NCBI GenBank assembly: GCA_934162205.1
Contig: CAKPIA010000004.1
Coordinates: 66,298 to 130,297, forward strand
Source of the DNA: an uncultured Clostridia bacterium
Lineage (GTDB): Bacteria; Bacillota; Clostridia; TANB77; CAG-508
Length of the DNA stretch: 64,000 nucleotides
Reading direction: 5' to 3'
A program made the translations under genes and the position numbers. Positions 18,099 through 27,346 of this stretch are shown here, piece after piece (position 1 is the first letter of the stretch; each line of letters starts with the position of its first letter). The notes beneath the pieces were generated by a model that was given only the letters and a program-made list of their open reading frames with translations, made no database searches and was not told where the DNA came from.

Positions 18099-19909
18099 TA
18101 TCACCTTCAATTATATTTTTTTCATATTCAGATCCATCAATTTTGGTTAAAATATGATCTTCTCCTACAAACATTAAACACTCTCCTCTTTTTAAAGATT
18201 TTATTTCTATTTTTTCTTTATCAGAAATATTTACATTTTCAGATAAAATTTTAATATTATCTTCTTCAAGAGAAAAAAATGTTTTTATACTAGAATTGTT
18301 TAATATACTCCTTCCATATGTTCCTTCTTCTAAACTAAATAAATCCATAATATCTTGAGTTATTGCCACACCACTTCCTCCATATTTTCTAATTGTCTTA
18401 AAAATTTTATATATAAATTGAGCAACATCTTTATTAGAAGTAACACCTATCAATCTCCATATTTCATCTAGATAAATTGCTTTTTTCATTTTTCTATTTA
18501 TTTTTATCTTGTCCCAAAATAAATCTATAAATAGATACATTCCATATTTTAAATTTTCTTCCCCTAATTCATATACATCAGCAATTATTAATTTATTTTC
18601 TAACTTAATATTTGTATGATTATTAAAAAATTTTAAAGACCCTTTTACAAAAGGTAATAATTTTACAGCAAACTTTTTTGTTTTCTCATCTTTATTTAAA
18701 GTATTATATAAATCCTCTAAAATAGGCATATAAGTAGTATCTTTAAAAACTCTCATAATATTTTTATTATTATTTTCTATATATAAAGTATCATCATCAA
18801 AAGTTATTCCTTTTTCAAAATAAACTTCTATTAATTTTTCTTCAAGTATAGCTCTTTCTTCTTCATCTAATTTACCAAAAATTAAATGAAAAAATCCTAT
18901 TAATTTTCCGAATTTTTGTTGCCAAATATCCATTATCATTGTCTTCAATACTTTCTTTTCTTATATCTAATATATTTATATAAGTATTAGATGACGGCCC
19001 AATTATTATTTTAGTTCCGTTTAATTTATCACATATATTTAAATATTCTCTTTCTGGATCAATAACAAATTGTTCTATTCCTAATAATCTATATCTAATT
19101 AATAGTAATTTTATATAATAGGATTTTCCTGCACCACTAGTTCCAAATATACACATATTAGCATTTTTATATTTTTCTGTATTATATCTATCTATAAAAA
19201 CTAAAGAATTACTGTAAATATTTTTTCCAATGTAAATCCCATCTTCATCAAATAATGAAGATGAAATAAACGGATATGTTGAAACAAGTCCACTTGTTAA
19301 TACATTTCTTCTTGATATATTTTTTACATCTTTTTTATTTTGCATTGTTGGTAAGCATGATAAAAATAACTGTTCTTCTCTAAAATTTGCCCTTCTTGTT
19401 TGTAATCCTCTACTTTGTAAAATACCTTCTACATTATTTATTAAATGTTCTAAATCTTTAATGTTATCTGAATATATATTTATATAAATATATAAAAAAT
19501 ATAATTCTTCATTATTAATTTGCATTTCTCTTCTTATATATTTTGCATCATTATATGTAAAAGATGCTATATCTATATCTTGTCTATTTTCATTTATATT
19601 TTTTAAATCAACGCCAACATTTCCTATATGATAAGTTAAATCTTTTATAGTTTTATATGTATCTTGTTTTTCATAAAAAATTGATATATTCATATTAATA
19701 TTAGATTCAATTAAATTTTTTAATAATAATTCTGATTGCTCTCTATAATAATTTGTAATTAAAATTCCAGAATAATACATATTATCTATTTCTATATATC
19801 TTGGATTTTTTAAATTAATATATGATGGACAAATATAATCTTTATTTGTTAAAACACCCAAATAAAAATTATTTTTTTCTTTTTTTAATTTTATTTTTTT
19901 ATTTATTAT
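18067..19909 (-). CDS. VirB4-like secretion ATPase of locus 1, requires +1 frameshift at CGG 18910
   Basis: Read as 19909-18911 joined to 18909-18067 (minus), this encodes 613 residues. The proposed start is ATA 19909, seven bases after AAGGAGG; TTG 19861 has no Shine-Dalgarno sequence and would shorten the N-terminus relative to the locus-2 VirB4. Walker A (FGTSGAGKSY) lies before the shift and Walker B (IYLDEIWRL) after it, so neither half can hydrolyse ATP alone. Restored junction reads LATKIGKLIGFF. It aligns by eye with the 652-residue VirB4 at 42258-44216. VirB4 powers assembly and substrate transfer at the inner membrane. Confidence 0.85.
18908..18910 (-). other. +1 frameshift site, CGG codon (site 2)
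   Basis: Minus-strand context ACA AAA ATT CGG AAA ATT. The zero frame ends at TAA (18874-18872) after 11 further codons. Dropping the C gives ATT GGA AAA TTA and joins the two VirB4 halves. Confidence 0.88.
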
Positions 19910-19922
19910 ATTTTTACCTCCT

Positions 19923-20265
19923 TAATAAATTAAAAAATAAGTATCTAATTATTATTATTTTTTAATTTAAATTTTTTTATATTCTAAAAATATTTTTTAA
20001 TTTTATTATTTTGTTTTTTTAATTTTTTAATATCTATTTTTTATTTTATATCTTAAATTAAAAATAAAAAATTATATAATATTTTATTATTATTTATAAA
20101 AATTTATTTTTATATTAATATTAAATTTTTAATCATTATAATTTTGATCCTTTAAAATGAATTTTAAGACATTTTAAATTTAATGTAATTATTTTATCTT
20201 TCAAAAATATATTTATAATATGTCACTTAATTAGTTGTTATGTTTACTTGTTTTAGGAGAATATA
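19923..20265. other. Very AT-rich intergenic stretch between VirB4 start and a small ORF
   Basis: The sequence is almost only A and T with homopolymer runs. I see no supported gene. It should hold the promoter for the VirB4 operon on the minus strand, but TATAAT-like matches are too frequent here to single one out. Confidence 0.5.
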
Positions 20266-20445
20266 ATTATAAAAAAGTTTTTATACATTTATTTGTTGAT
20301 TTTATCAATTACTCTAGTCCGTTATATTTTAATGATATTTTATAAGCATTTTTTATTATATTCTTATTCCGACAAGCAATGTTATGTTTACAATATTTAT
20401 TTTAGTTTCTATAATCATTTTGATATCCATTTTAAACCATATTAA
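20266..20445 (+). CDS. Possible small membrane protein with ATT start
   Basis: A 59-codon frame begins at ATT, six bases after AGGAG. Its composition (Tyr, Phe, His, Cys, Lys and codons such as GTC, GAC, TCC) stands out from the A/T-only DNA around it. Residues 4-28 form one hydrophobic helix and the tail is Tyr/His-rich. No standard start codon precedes ATG near codon 21. It resembles the small ORF at 7954 only in layout. No family recognised. Confidence 0.33.
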   Translation: MIKKFLYIYLLILSITLVRYILMIFYKHFLLYSYSDKQCYVYNIYFSFYNHFDIHFKPY

Positions 20446-21048
20446 TTTTTAAAACTAAAAATCAAATTATCTGTAACATATAGAATTAATAATATTATTT
20501 TTTCAAAAATATAATTAATTAATTTTATTTTTGAAAATTTTAATATTTTTTTTATTTTTATTATTTTAATTATTATATTATTTATTATATTATTTATTAA
20601 ATTTAATTTAATATTAAAATAAATTTAAATATAAATTTTATTTTTATTTTATAATTTTTTATTTAATATAAAATATATTAAAAATTAAATATTTAATTTT
20701 ATTTATATATTTTTATTTTTTTATAATTAATATTATATTTTTGTTATATATTTTTATTTTAAAATACCTTATTTTTTATTTTAATAATTTTAGATTTTTA
20801 ATCTTATATAAAATATAAAATTTAACATTATATATATTTATAAAATTCATTTAAATAAATAAACATAATATTTTATATATTACTTATATATTTCTTGGTA
20901 AATATTTTTTTTATTTTATTTACAAATTGTTTTTGCTTTTTATGTAAAATTGCAGTTTTGTATTCTAATTTTACCGAAATTAATATATCTTCCTTGAATT
21001 TGATTTATGTAATTTTTATTTTAAATTATGTGATTTTATTTTTAGATA
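20446..21048. other. AT-rich intergenic stretch with a weak minus-strand ORF and one direct-repeat copy
   Basis: Most of this is A/T-only. At 20873-20980 (minus) a 35-codon lysine-rich frame starts at ATT ten bases after AAGGA and could be a fragment or small gene; support is weak. One copy of a 55-bp direct repeat lies at 20711-20766. Confidence 0.35.
20711..20766. repeat. Direct repeat copy A flanking the TraC-like gene
   Basis: About 55 bases are nearly identical to 21791-21845 (one substitution and one single-base length change seen). The similarity is more than low-complexity chance because TAATATTATATTTTTGTTAT-type order is preserved. The copies flank 21049-21606. Confidence 0.6.
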
Positions 21049-21606
21049 TTAATTATTTAAAAACTTTTTGGAATTTAAAAAAGAAAAAAATATATTTAAA
21101 CACTCATCTTTGTTTGAACAATCATTAACAATATTACCACACCTATTTAATGCATCTTTAATTTTTAAATATTTTTCATTTAAATTATTTATAATTAAAT
21201 CTTTATTATTTATTTGATTTTTTTCTGGAATATAATTTATTATGATATAAAAATTTTTTGAAGAAGAATTTTTTTGTAAATTTTTTTGTTTAATAAATTT
21301 TATATATTCTTCTGATATCTGAATTAAATTTTTATCATTTTTTATATTTAATTTTATTTTATTTATATGATTATCTAAATTTTCTTTTTTACTTTGAATT
21401 AGAATTTGAAAATTAAAATTACATGTTTTTAAAAATGTTTTATAAGAATTTAAAATTGAATTTTTTTCTAAATCTGATTTGAGATTAAAATTAATTGGCT
21501 TAACCTTTATTATTTTAATAAATATATTTTCTTTAGTTTTTATAATACCATTTTCATAAATATTATTTATTGGTAACCATTTTTGAATTGAATTTTTTTC
21601 TTTTAT
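21049..21606 (-). CDS. TraC-like secretion accessory protein, locus 1, ATA start (proposed)
   Basis: A 185-codon frame without ATG, GTG or TTG at its head. It begins at ATA 21606, eight bases after AAGGAGG. The pattern KWLPINNIYENGIIKTKENIF then FQILIQSKKENLDNHINKIK matches the N-terminal domain of the locus-2 protein at 41081-42292 (SIFNFMEFNQVKDNMIIQKNGERF, IQIYIQTRSVNLKGSINTY), a type found just upstream of VirB4 in Gram-positive type IV loci. It lacks that protein's N-terminal transmembrane helix and long C-terminal part. VirB4 follows about 1.1 kb downstream on the same strand. Confidence 0.6.
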   Translation of the reverse strand: MKEKNSIQKWLPINNIYENGIIKTKENIFIKIIKVKPINFNLKSDLEKNSILNSYKTFLKTCNFNFQILIQSKKENLDNHINKIKLNIKNDKNLIQISEEYIKFIKQKNLQKNSSSKNFYIIINYIPEKNQINNKDLIINNLNEKYLKIKDALNRCGNIVNDCSNKDECLNIFFSFLNSKKFLNN

Positions 21607-21790
21607 TTTTAATACCTCCTTTTTTTAATTTTAATTTTTATTTATTAATATGTCAATATTTTTTTATATACAATTTTCGACAATATTTTTATTATGATTT
21701 AAAAAATATATTATTTATTTTTTTTTATTATTTAATTTATTTTTTATTATTTATTTATTTTTATATTCGTTTTATTTATATTTATTATAT

Positions 21791-21845
21791 TTTTATTTTT
21801 TTATAACTAATATTATATTTTTGTTATATATTTTATTTTAAAATA
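21791..21845. repeat. Direct repeat copy B flanking the TraC-like gene
   Basis: Partner of 20711-20766, about 1.08 kb away. Weaker similarity continues downstream in both copies around the shared word AATCTTATATAAAAT. Confidence 0.6.
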
Positions 21846-22278
21846 TATTGATCTTTATTTTTAATACATTTAAATATTAAATCTTATATAAAATTTAATA
21901 TTACACATATATATAATTTACATAATTATATGTATTCTCATATAATTTTTTATTATAATTTTTGCATTTATTTTAGCACTTTAATTTATGTTAATTTACA
22001 TATTTTTATGCATTTTTTATTTATATTTAAAGTTTTTTATCATTTTATAATTATGTATACTTTTATTTTTTATATTTTATTGCTGCTTTTTTTGTGTTTT
22101 CTTTTTTATTTTTTATTAAATATCTTTATTAGTTTTTTCATTTTGTTTATTCAATTCAACATAATTTTTATAGGTCTGTTTTTATAAAATATCTTTATCT
22201 AAATTTTAATTTTATATTTTAATTTTATATTTTTATTTTATTATTTTTATTATTTTATTATTATTTATTATTATTTAT

Positions 22279-22380
22279 TTTTTATTTTCTATTTTTTATT
22301 TTCTATTTTTTATTTTCTATTTTTTATTTTCTATTTTTTATTTTTTATTTTTTATTTTCTATTTTTATTTTTTACTTTTT
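22279..22380. repeat. Tandem repeat, 14-bp unit
   Basis: The unit TTTTTTATTTTCTA repeats about five times and then decays into shorter TTTTTTA units. No coding sense in any frame. Confidence 0.7.
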
Positions 22381-22429
22381 ATTTCAAAAATTTTGAATAA
22401 ATATTTTTATTTTGTTAATAATAATTTTA

Positions 22430-22835
22430 TAAGGTTAATAATAGTTGAGCCAAGAATATTAATGGATTATATTTAGTTTATTAATATTCGGACAAAGATA
22501 AATAATAGTTTATTTTTATAGATTATTTTTTGTCGGCGAGAAGAATATATTTTTTGTATGCAAGCTATGTTGCAACATGGTTAAATTATAGGAAATATAT
22601 TCGAGCTAAGATTATTCTTTTATCTAATTAATGGTTATTACTAGTCCTATTCGGATGAATATAGTTATTTATGGTGTATTAATAGTCGAACGAATGATTA
22701 ATATATTTGGTATAGAGCTTATTTATATAGTAATATATATTAGGTTTAACTATTAGATATATTAGTTTTAGTGAAGATTATTATTAGCTTTATAGATTAA
22801 TAGCAGGCAATTAAATTGCCTGCTATTAAATTTTT
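22430..22835 (+). ncRNA. Candidate structured noncoding RNA next to gyrB
   Basis: About 400 bases with clearly more G and C than the A/T desert before it and no open frame. A chain of inverted repeats is visible: GAATATTAAT/ATTAATATTC (22454-22489), GACAAA/TTTGTC (22491-22534), GAATATATTT/AAATATATTC (22543-22602), TATTAAT/ATTAATA (22678-22704), and a long-range pair TAATAGTT/AACTATTA (about 22439 with 22749). A strong hairpin at 22799-22827 followed by T-rich DNA would end it on the plus strand. A possible promoter is TTGAAT, 17 bases, TAATAA near 22394-22422. No known RNA family recognised. Confidence 0.4.
22799..22827. terminator. Strong hairpin between candidate RNA and gyrB 3' end
   Basis: A 14-bp perfect stem (AATAGCAGGCAATT / AATTGCCTGCTATT). 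On the plus strand it is followed by TAAATTTTTATATTTT, so it fits a terminator for plus-strand transcription and may also end gyrB transcription. Confidence 0.7.
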
Positions 22836-22840
22836 ATATT

Positions 22841-24769
22841 TTAAATATCTAGATTTTTTACATATTTAGCATTTTGTTCAATAAATTTTCTTCTTGGCTC
22901 TACATCATCTCCCATTAATACTGTAAATATTTCATCTGCTTTTATCGCATCTTCTAATTTTACTTGTATTAATGTTCTTCTTTCTGGATCCATTGTTGTT
23001 TCCCATAATTGTTCAGGATTCATTTCTCCTAAACCTTTATATCTTTGTATTCCTACTGAATCTCTTGCTATACCTTTCTTTTCTAATTCTGCAAATTGTT
23101 CTTCTAACCCTTCATCTGTATAACAATATATATCTTTCATTCCTTTTTTAGATAATTTATATAAAGGTGGTTGAGCTAAATATACATTTCCATTTTCTAT
23201 TAACGGTCTCATATATCTAAAGAAAAATGTTAATAATAATGTTCTAATATGTGCACCATCAACATCAGCATCAGCCATAATTATTACTTTTCCATATCTT
23301 ATTTTAGTTATATCAAAATCATTTCCAATTCCAGCTCCAACAGCTAATATAACTGGATTTAATTTATCATTACCATATATTTTATCAGCTCTTGATTTTT
23401 CAACATTTAACATTTTTCCCCAAAGAGGTAATATTGCTTGAAATTTTCTATCTCTTCCTTGTTTAGCACTTCCTCCAGCAGAATCTCCCTCAACTATATA
23501 AACTTCACATTCTTCTGGATTTTTACTACTACAATCTGCAAGTTTTCCTGGTAAAGTAGATGTTTCTAATGCATTTTTTCTTCTTACTAATTCTCTTGCC
23601 TTTCTTGCTGCTTCCCTAGCTCTTGAAGCACTTACACATTTCTCTAAAATTGCTTTTGCAACTGATGGATTTTCCTCTAAAAATGTTGCCAAAGCATCAT
23701 TTACCATACTTTGTACTACTCCTGTTACTTCACTATTTCCTAATTTTGTTTTTGTTTGTCCTTCAAATTGAGGTTCTTTTACTTTTACTGAAACAACAGC
23801 AGTTATTCCTTCTCTTATATCTTCACCTTGTAAATTTTGATCTTTTTCTTTTAATATATTATGAGATCTTGCATAATCATTAAACACTTTTGTTAATGCT
23901 CTTTTAAATCCTTCTAAATGAGTACCACCTTCTATAGTATTAATATTATTTACAAATGTATAAATATTTTCACTATATGATGTTGTATACTGTATTGCTA
24001 TTTCAACTGGTACTTCTCCATTTTTCTCTATATAAATTGGAGATTTATGTAATTTTTCTTTATTTTTATTTAAAAATTCAACAAAAGAAACTAGTCCACC
24101 TTCAAAACAAAACTCTGCTTTTTTTGGTGTTTCTCCTCTTTGATCTTCTAATGTTATTCTTAATCCTTTTGTTAAAAATGCCATTTCTCTAAATCTTTTT
24201 TCTAATACTTCATATTCATAATCTAATGTTTCAAAAATTGTATCATCTGCTAAAAATCTAACTTTTGTTCCTGTTTTCTTTGAATCTCCTAATCTTTCAA
24301 GTTTTTTTACAGTTTTTCCTTTTTCAAAAGACATTTGGAATATTCCACCATCTCTTTGAATAGTAACTTCTGTCCAGCTTGATAATGCATTAACAACTGA
24401 AGATCCAACTCCATGAAGTCCTCCAGAAACTTTATATCCACTGTCTCCACCAAATTTTCCTCCAGCATGTAAAACTGTATAAACTGTTTCAGCTGTAGAT
24501 ATTTTTGTTTTTGGATGTATTTCTACTGGAATTCCTCTACCATTATCTTCAACACTAATTATATTTCCTTTTTCTATAATTACATTTATTTCTGTACAAT
24601 ATCCTGCCAAAGCTTCATCAACACAGTTATCAACTATTTCATAAACCATATGATGTAATCCTCTTACAGAAGTACTTCCAATATACATACCAGGTCTTTT
24701 TCTTACGGCCTCAAGACCTTCTAATACTTGAATTTGTTCTGCTCCATATTTATGATTATATTTTTCCAT
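22841..24769 (-). CDS. gyrB: DNA gyrase subunit B
   Basis: A 642-residue protein of standard length. The GHKL ATPase domain has VDNCVDEALAGY, EDNGRGIPV and GGLHGVGSSVVNAL. The TOPRIM domain has EGDSAGGSA and the DADVDGAHIRTLLLTFF metal site. The C-terminus has QRYKGLGEMN. It supplies ATP-driven supercoiling with GyrA. It lies 9 bp downstream of recF in the dnaA-dnaN-recF-gyrB order. Start ATG follows AGGAGGAAAAA. Confidence 0.97.
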   Translation of the reverse strand: MEKYNHKYGAEQIQVLEGLEAVRKRPGMYIGSTSVRGLHHMVYEIVDNCVDEALAGYCTEINVIIEKGNIISVEDNGRGIPVEIHPKTKISTAETVYTVLHAGGKFGGDSGYKVSGGLHGVGSSVVNALSSWTEVTIQRDGGIFQMSFEKGKTVKKLERLGDSKKTGTKVRFLADDTIFETLDYEYEVLEKRFREMAFLTKGLRITLEDQRGETPKKAEFCFEGGLVSFVEFLNKNKEKLHKSPIYIEKNGEVPVEIAIQYTTSYSENIYTFVNNINTIEGGTHLEGFKRALTKVFNDYARSHNILKEKDQNLQGEDIREGITAVVSVKVKEPQFEGQTKTKLGNSEVTGVVQSMVNDALATFLEENPSVAKAILEKCVSASRAREAARKARELVRRKNALETSTLPGKLADCSSKNPEECEVYIVEGDSAGGSAKQGRDRKFQAILPLWGKMLNVEKSRADKIYGNDKLNPVILAVGAGIGNDFDITKIRYGKVIIMADADVDGAHIRTLLLTFFFRYMRPLIENGNVYLAQPPLYKLSKKGMKDIYCYTDEGLEEQFAELEKKGIARDSVGIQRYKGLGEMNPEQLWETTMDPERRTLIQVKLEDAIKADEIFTVLMGDDVEPRRKFIEQNAKYVKNLDI

Positions 24770-24778
24770 TTTTTCCTC

Positions 24779-25852
24779 CTAATTTTTTTCAGTAACTTTT
24801 CCTCTTGAAACATTATATAAGAAATATTTAAAATTTTCAAATGTTATTTTTTCAGTACATGTTATAATAACCTGAATATCTTTTATATTTTTTAAAAAGT
24901 TTTTCTTTCTTTTATCATCTAATTCTGACATAAAATCATCTAATAATAAAATTGGATATTCTCCTATCTCATCATAAATAACTTGTAATTCTGATAATTT
25001 TAAAGAAAGAATTGCTGATCTATTTTGTCCTTGTGAACCATAAGTGCTCACTTCTTTATTATTTATATATATCATAAAATCATCTCTATGTACACCTTTT
25101 GTAGTAAATCCTTTTATAATATCTAATTTTCTTCTACTTTTTAATAAATCTAAAAAATTTTTTTCACTATCAAAATCCGAAAAATATTTTATCTCTATTT
25201 CTTCATTATTGTCAGTAAAATTGCCATGTACAGCATATATTTTTTCTTTAATTTTTTCTATAAATTCTCTTCTATATTTATAAATTTTTTCACCATATTC
25301 TGCAAGTTTTTCATCCCAAATATCTAATAAATTTTCCTCTTTATTTTCTAATTTTATAAGTTTTAAATAATTATTTCTTTGTTCTAAAGTTTTTAAGTAA
25401 AGATTTAAAATATAAATATAATTTGGTCTTAATTGACTTATCATAATATTTAAAAATTTTCTTCTTTTTTGAGGACTTCCTTTTAATATGTCTATATCTT
25501 CTGGAGTAAATAAAACTACATTTAAATTTCCTAGTAAATCACTTAATTTTTTTTGTTTTATACCATTTAAAAATATATTTTTTCTATTAGAAATCTGTAT
25601 TTTTATATCACTTTTTCTATCTTTTTTTTCAAAATTTAATTCTACAATAGCTTCTTCTTTTTCAAATTTTATTAATTCTTTATCATTTTGTGTTTTAAAA
25701 GACTTACCCATACTGCATAAAAATATAGATTCAATAATATTAGTTTTTCCTTGTGCATTTTCTCCAAAAAAAATATTTATATTTTCTTTTAAATCTATTT
25801 TTTCCTCATCATAATTCCTAAAATTTTTTAATTTTATCTCTTTTATCCACAT
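24779..25852 (-). CDS. recF: DNA replication and repair protein RecF
   Basis: A 357-residue protein from ATG 25852 (MWIKEIKLKNFRNY), seven bases after TGGAG; an in-frame ATG at 25864 is weaker. Walker A is FFGENAQGKTNIIE, the signature STYGSQGQNRSAILSLKLSEL is the ABC-type motif, and Walker B is PILLLDDFMSELDD. RecF loads RecA at gaps with RecO and RecR. No RlbA/YaaA S4-domain gene lies between it and dnaN, unlike in Bacillus. Confidence 0.95.
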   Translation of the reverse strand: MWIKEIKLKNFRNYDEEKIDLKENINIFFGENAQGKTNIIESIFLCSMGKSFKTQNDKELIKFEKEEAIVELNFEKKDRKSDIKIQISNRKNIFLNGIKQKKLSDLLGNLNVVLFTPEDIDILKGSPQKRRKFLNIMISQLRPNYIYILNLYLKTLEQRNNYLKLIKLENKEENLLDIWDEKLAEYGEKIYKYRREFIEKIKEKIYAVHGNFTDNNEEIEIKYFSDFDSEKNFLDLLKSRRKLDIIKGFTTKGVHRDDFMIYINNKEVSTYGSQGQNRSAILSLKLSELQVIYDEIGEYPILLLDDFMSELDDKRKKNFLKNIKDIQVIITCTEKITFENFKYFLYNVSRGKVTEKN

Positions 25853-25906
25853 ATTGTGCTCCATCTGTGTATTAATATAATTAAAAGTAAGAGATTTCTC
25901 CTACTT

Positions 25907-27022
25907 TTAATCTTTTAATCTTATTGGTAATATCATATATGTATAATTATTGTTATCTACAGGTTTTATTAAACATGGAGATATATTTGTTCCTAATTCT
26001 ACATATACTTCTTCTTCGTCAATTGCTTTTAAACTATCTAAGAAATATTTTGGATTAAATCCTGCTTCTATATTTTTTCCTTCTGTAGAAACATATATTT
26101 CTTCTTTGGCATCTCCAGTTTGATTTGTACAAGAAATAGTAACTTTTCCTATTTCAACAGATACTTTTACTGGATATTTTTTTTCTTTTTCTACTGAAGA
26201 TGATGATATTAAACTAATTCTTTCAAAACAATCTTGTAAATTGTTTTTATTAACTTTTATTCTTGTTTCCCAATTACTTGGTATTACAGACTTGTAGTTT
26301 AAGAATTCACCTTCTAAAATTCTTGTAACTATTTTACAATTATCCATTTCAAATAAAGCTTGATTTTTTGAAACTCCTATTTTTATCATATCAAAAGAAT
26401 CTAATAATATTTTATTAACTTCATTTAAAGTTTTTCCTGGTATAACAGCACTAAAATTATTTGTTTCTTTATTTAAGTAAATATTTCTTAATGCCAATCT
26501 AAATCCATCTACAGCAACTAATGTTAATTTGTTATTTTCTATTTCAAATAAACATCCTGTAAAAATTGGTCTATTTTCTTCTGTACTAACAGCAAATATT
26601 GTTTTTCTTATCATATTTTTTAAAGTATTTTGTTCTATTTCTATAGAATTTTCAACTTCTATTTTTGGTAATTCAGGAAATTCTTCTGGATTCATTGTTG
26701 CTAATTTATATAAAGATCCTTCACATTCAATTTCTAATAAATTTTTTTCATTTAATGTTAAATAAATTTCAGAATCTGGTAATTTTCTTATAATTTCACT
26801 AAACATTATTGCATTAACAACAGTAGAACCTTGTTCTTTAACTTCACAATCCATTACATATTCTATACCAATTTCTAAATCATATGTAGTTAATTTTATT
26901 TCATTATCATTTGTTTGAATAAGAATTCCTTCTAGTATAGGCATTGTTGTTTTAGAAGCAACAGCTTTTACTACGGAATTAATAGCTTTAAGGATTTTGT
27001 CTTTATAACAAATTATCTTCAT
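25907..27022 (-). CDS. dnaN: DNA polymerase III sliding clamp (beta subunit)
   Basis: A 371-residue protein with three repeated clamp domains. Typical signatures are SVVKAVASKTTMPILEGIL at the start, DGFRLALRN in the middle and the C-terminal YMILPIRL. The ring tethers DNA polymerase III to DNA. It is followed by recF after 54 bp. Start ATG follows AAAGGAGATAAGGCCA. Confidence 0.96.
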   Translation of the reverse strand: MKIICYKDKILKAINSVVKAVASKTTMPILEGILIQTNDNEIKLTTYDLEIGIEYVMDCEVKEQGSTVVNAIMFSEIIRKLPDSEIYLTLNEKNLLEIECEGSLYKLATMNPEEFPELPKIEVENSIEIEQNTLKNMIRKTIFAVSTEENRPIFTGCLFEIENNKLTLVAVDGFRLALRNIYLNKETNNFSAVIPGKTLNEVNKILLDSFDMIKIGVSKNQALFEMDNCKIVTRILEGEFLNYKSVIPSNWETRIKVNKNNLQDCFERISLISSSSVEKEKKYPVKVSVEIGKVTISCTNQTGDAKEEIYVSTEGKNIEAGFNPKYFLDSLKAIDEEEVYVELGTNISPCLIKPVDNNNYTYMILPIRLKD

Positions 27023-27346
27023 TGGCCTTATCTCCTTTATAATAAAATTAATATATATAGCAGTAATAGTATTAGGACATGTGGAAAATGTGAAAAAACT
27101 TATAAAATATTAGTATGCCTAATAAAAATACTGTTTATAAATCAGTGGAAAACAAAATTATTAATCCACAATGTAAAAATTAAAATGTTAATAATTAAGT
27201 TATTCATATTTTATATACACATTATTAACAACTAACTGTGTATATCTAATCAAGCTGTTCCGTAAGAACAGAAAGATTAAATTTTTCAAATTTTTGTTTT
27301 TACAAACACAAATTTTATTAACTTAATGAAAGTATTATTATTTAAA
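27023..27346. other. dnaA-dnaN intergenic region with DnaA-box-like sites
   Basis: About 320 bases without a gene. It contains TGTGGAAAA near 27079, AATCCACAA near 27163 and TTATTAACAAC near 27219, weak matches to the DnaA box TTATNCACA or its complement, and a small hairpin CTGTTCCGTAAGAACAG at 27254-27270. The dnaN promoter should lie here. It may be one arm of a bipartite origin. Confidence 0.5.

Larger units (their letters stand above)
21607..22429. other. Very AT-rich region without recognisable genes
   Basis: Poly-A/T sequence. Plus-strand open frames here are hydrophobic artefacts of TTT/TTA/ATT runs and have no ribosome-binding sites. It contains direct-repeat copy B and a 14-bp tandem repeat. 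Confidence 0.55.

Noticed and set aside
20873..20980. Minus-strand 35-codon frame containing TTTCGGTAA
   Set aside because: The open frame reads TCG GTA there, so it is not a further CGG shift site; the ORF itself is too weakly supported to list as a gene.
20895..22187. Plus-strand hydrophobic open frames (20895-21128, 21570-21806, 21930-22187)
   Set aside because: They are products of T-rich DNA, overlap the TraC-like gene or repeats, and lack ribosome-binding sites.
22260..22800. CRISPR array
   Set aside because: The 14-bp units are contiguous without spacers, and the hairpin chain has no identical repeats. No cas genes in the window.
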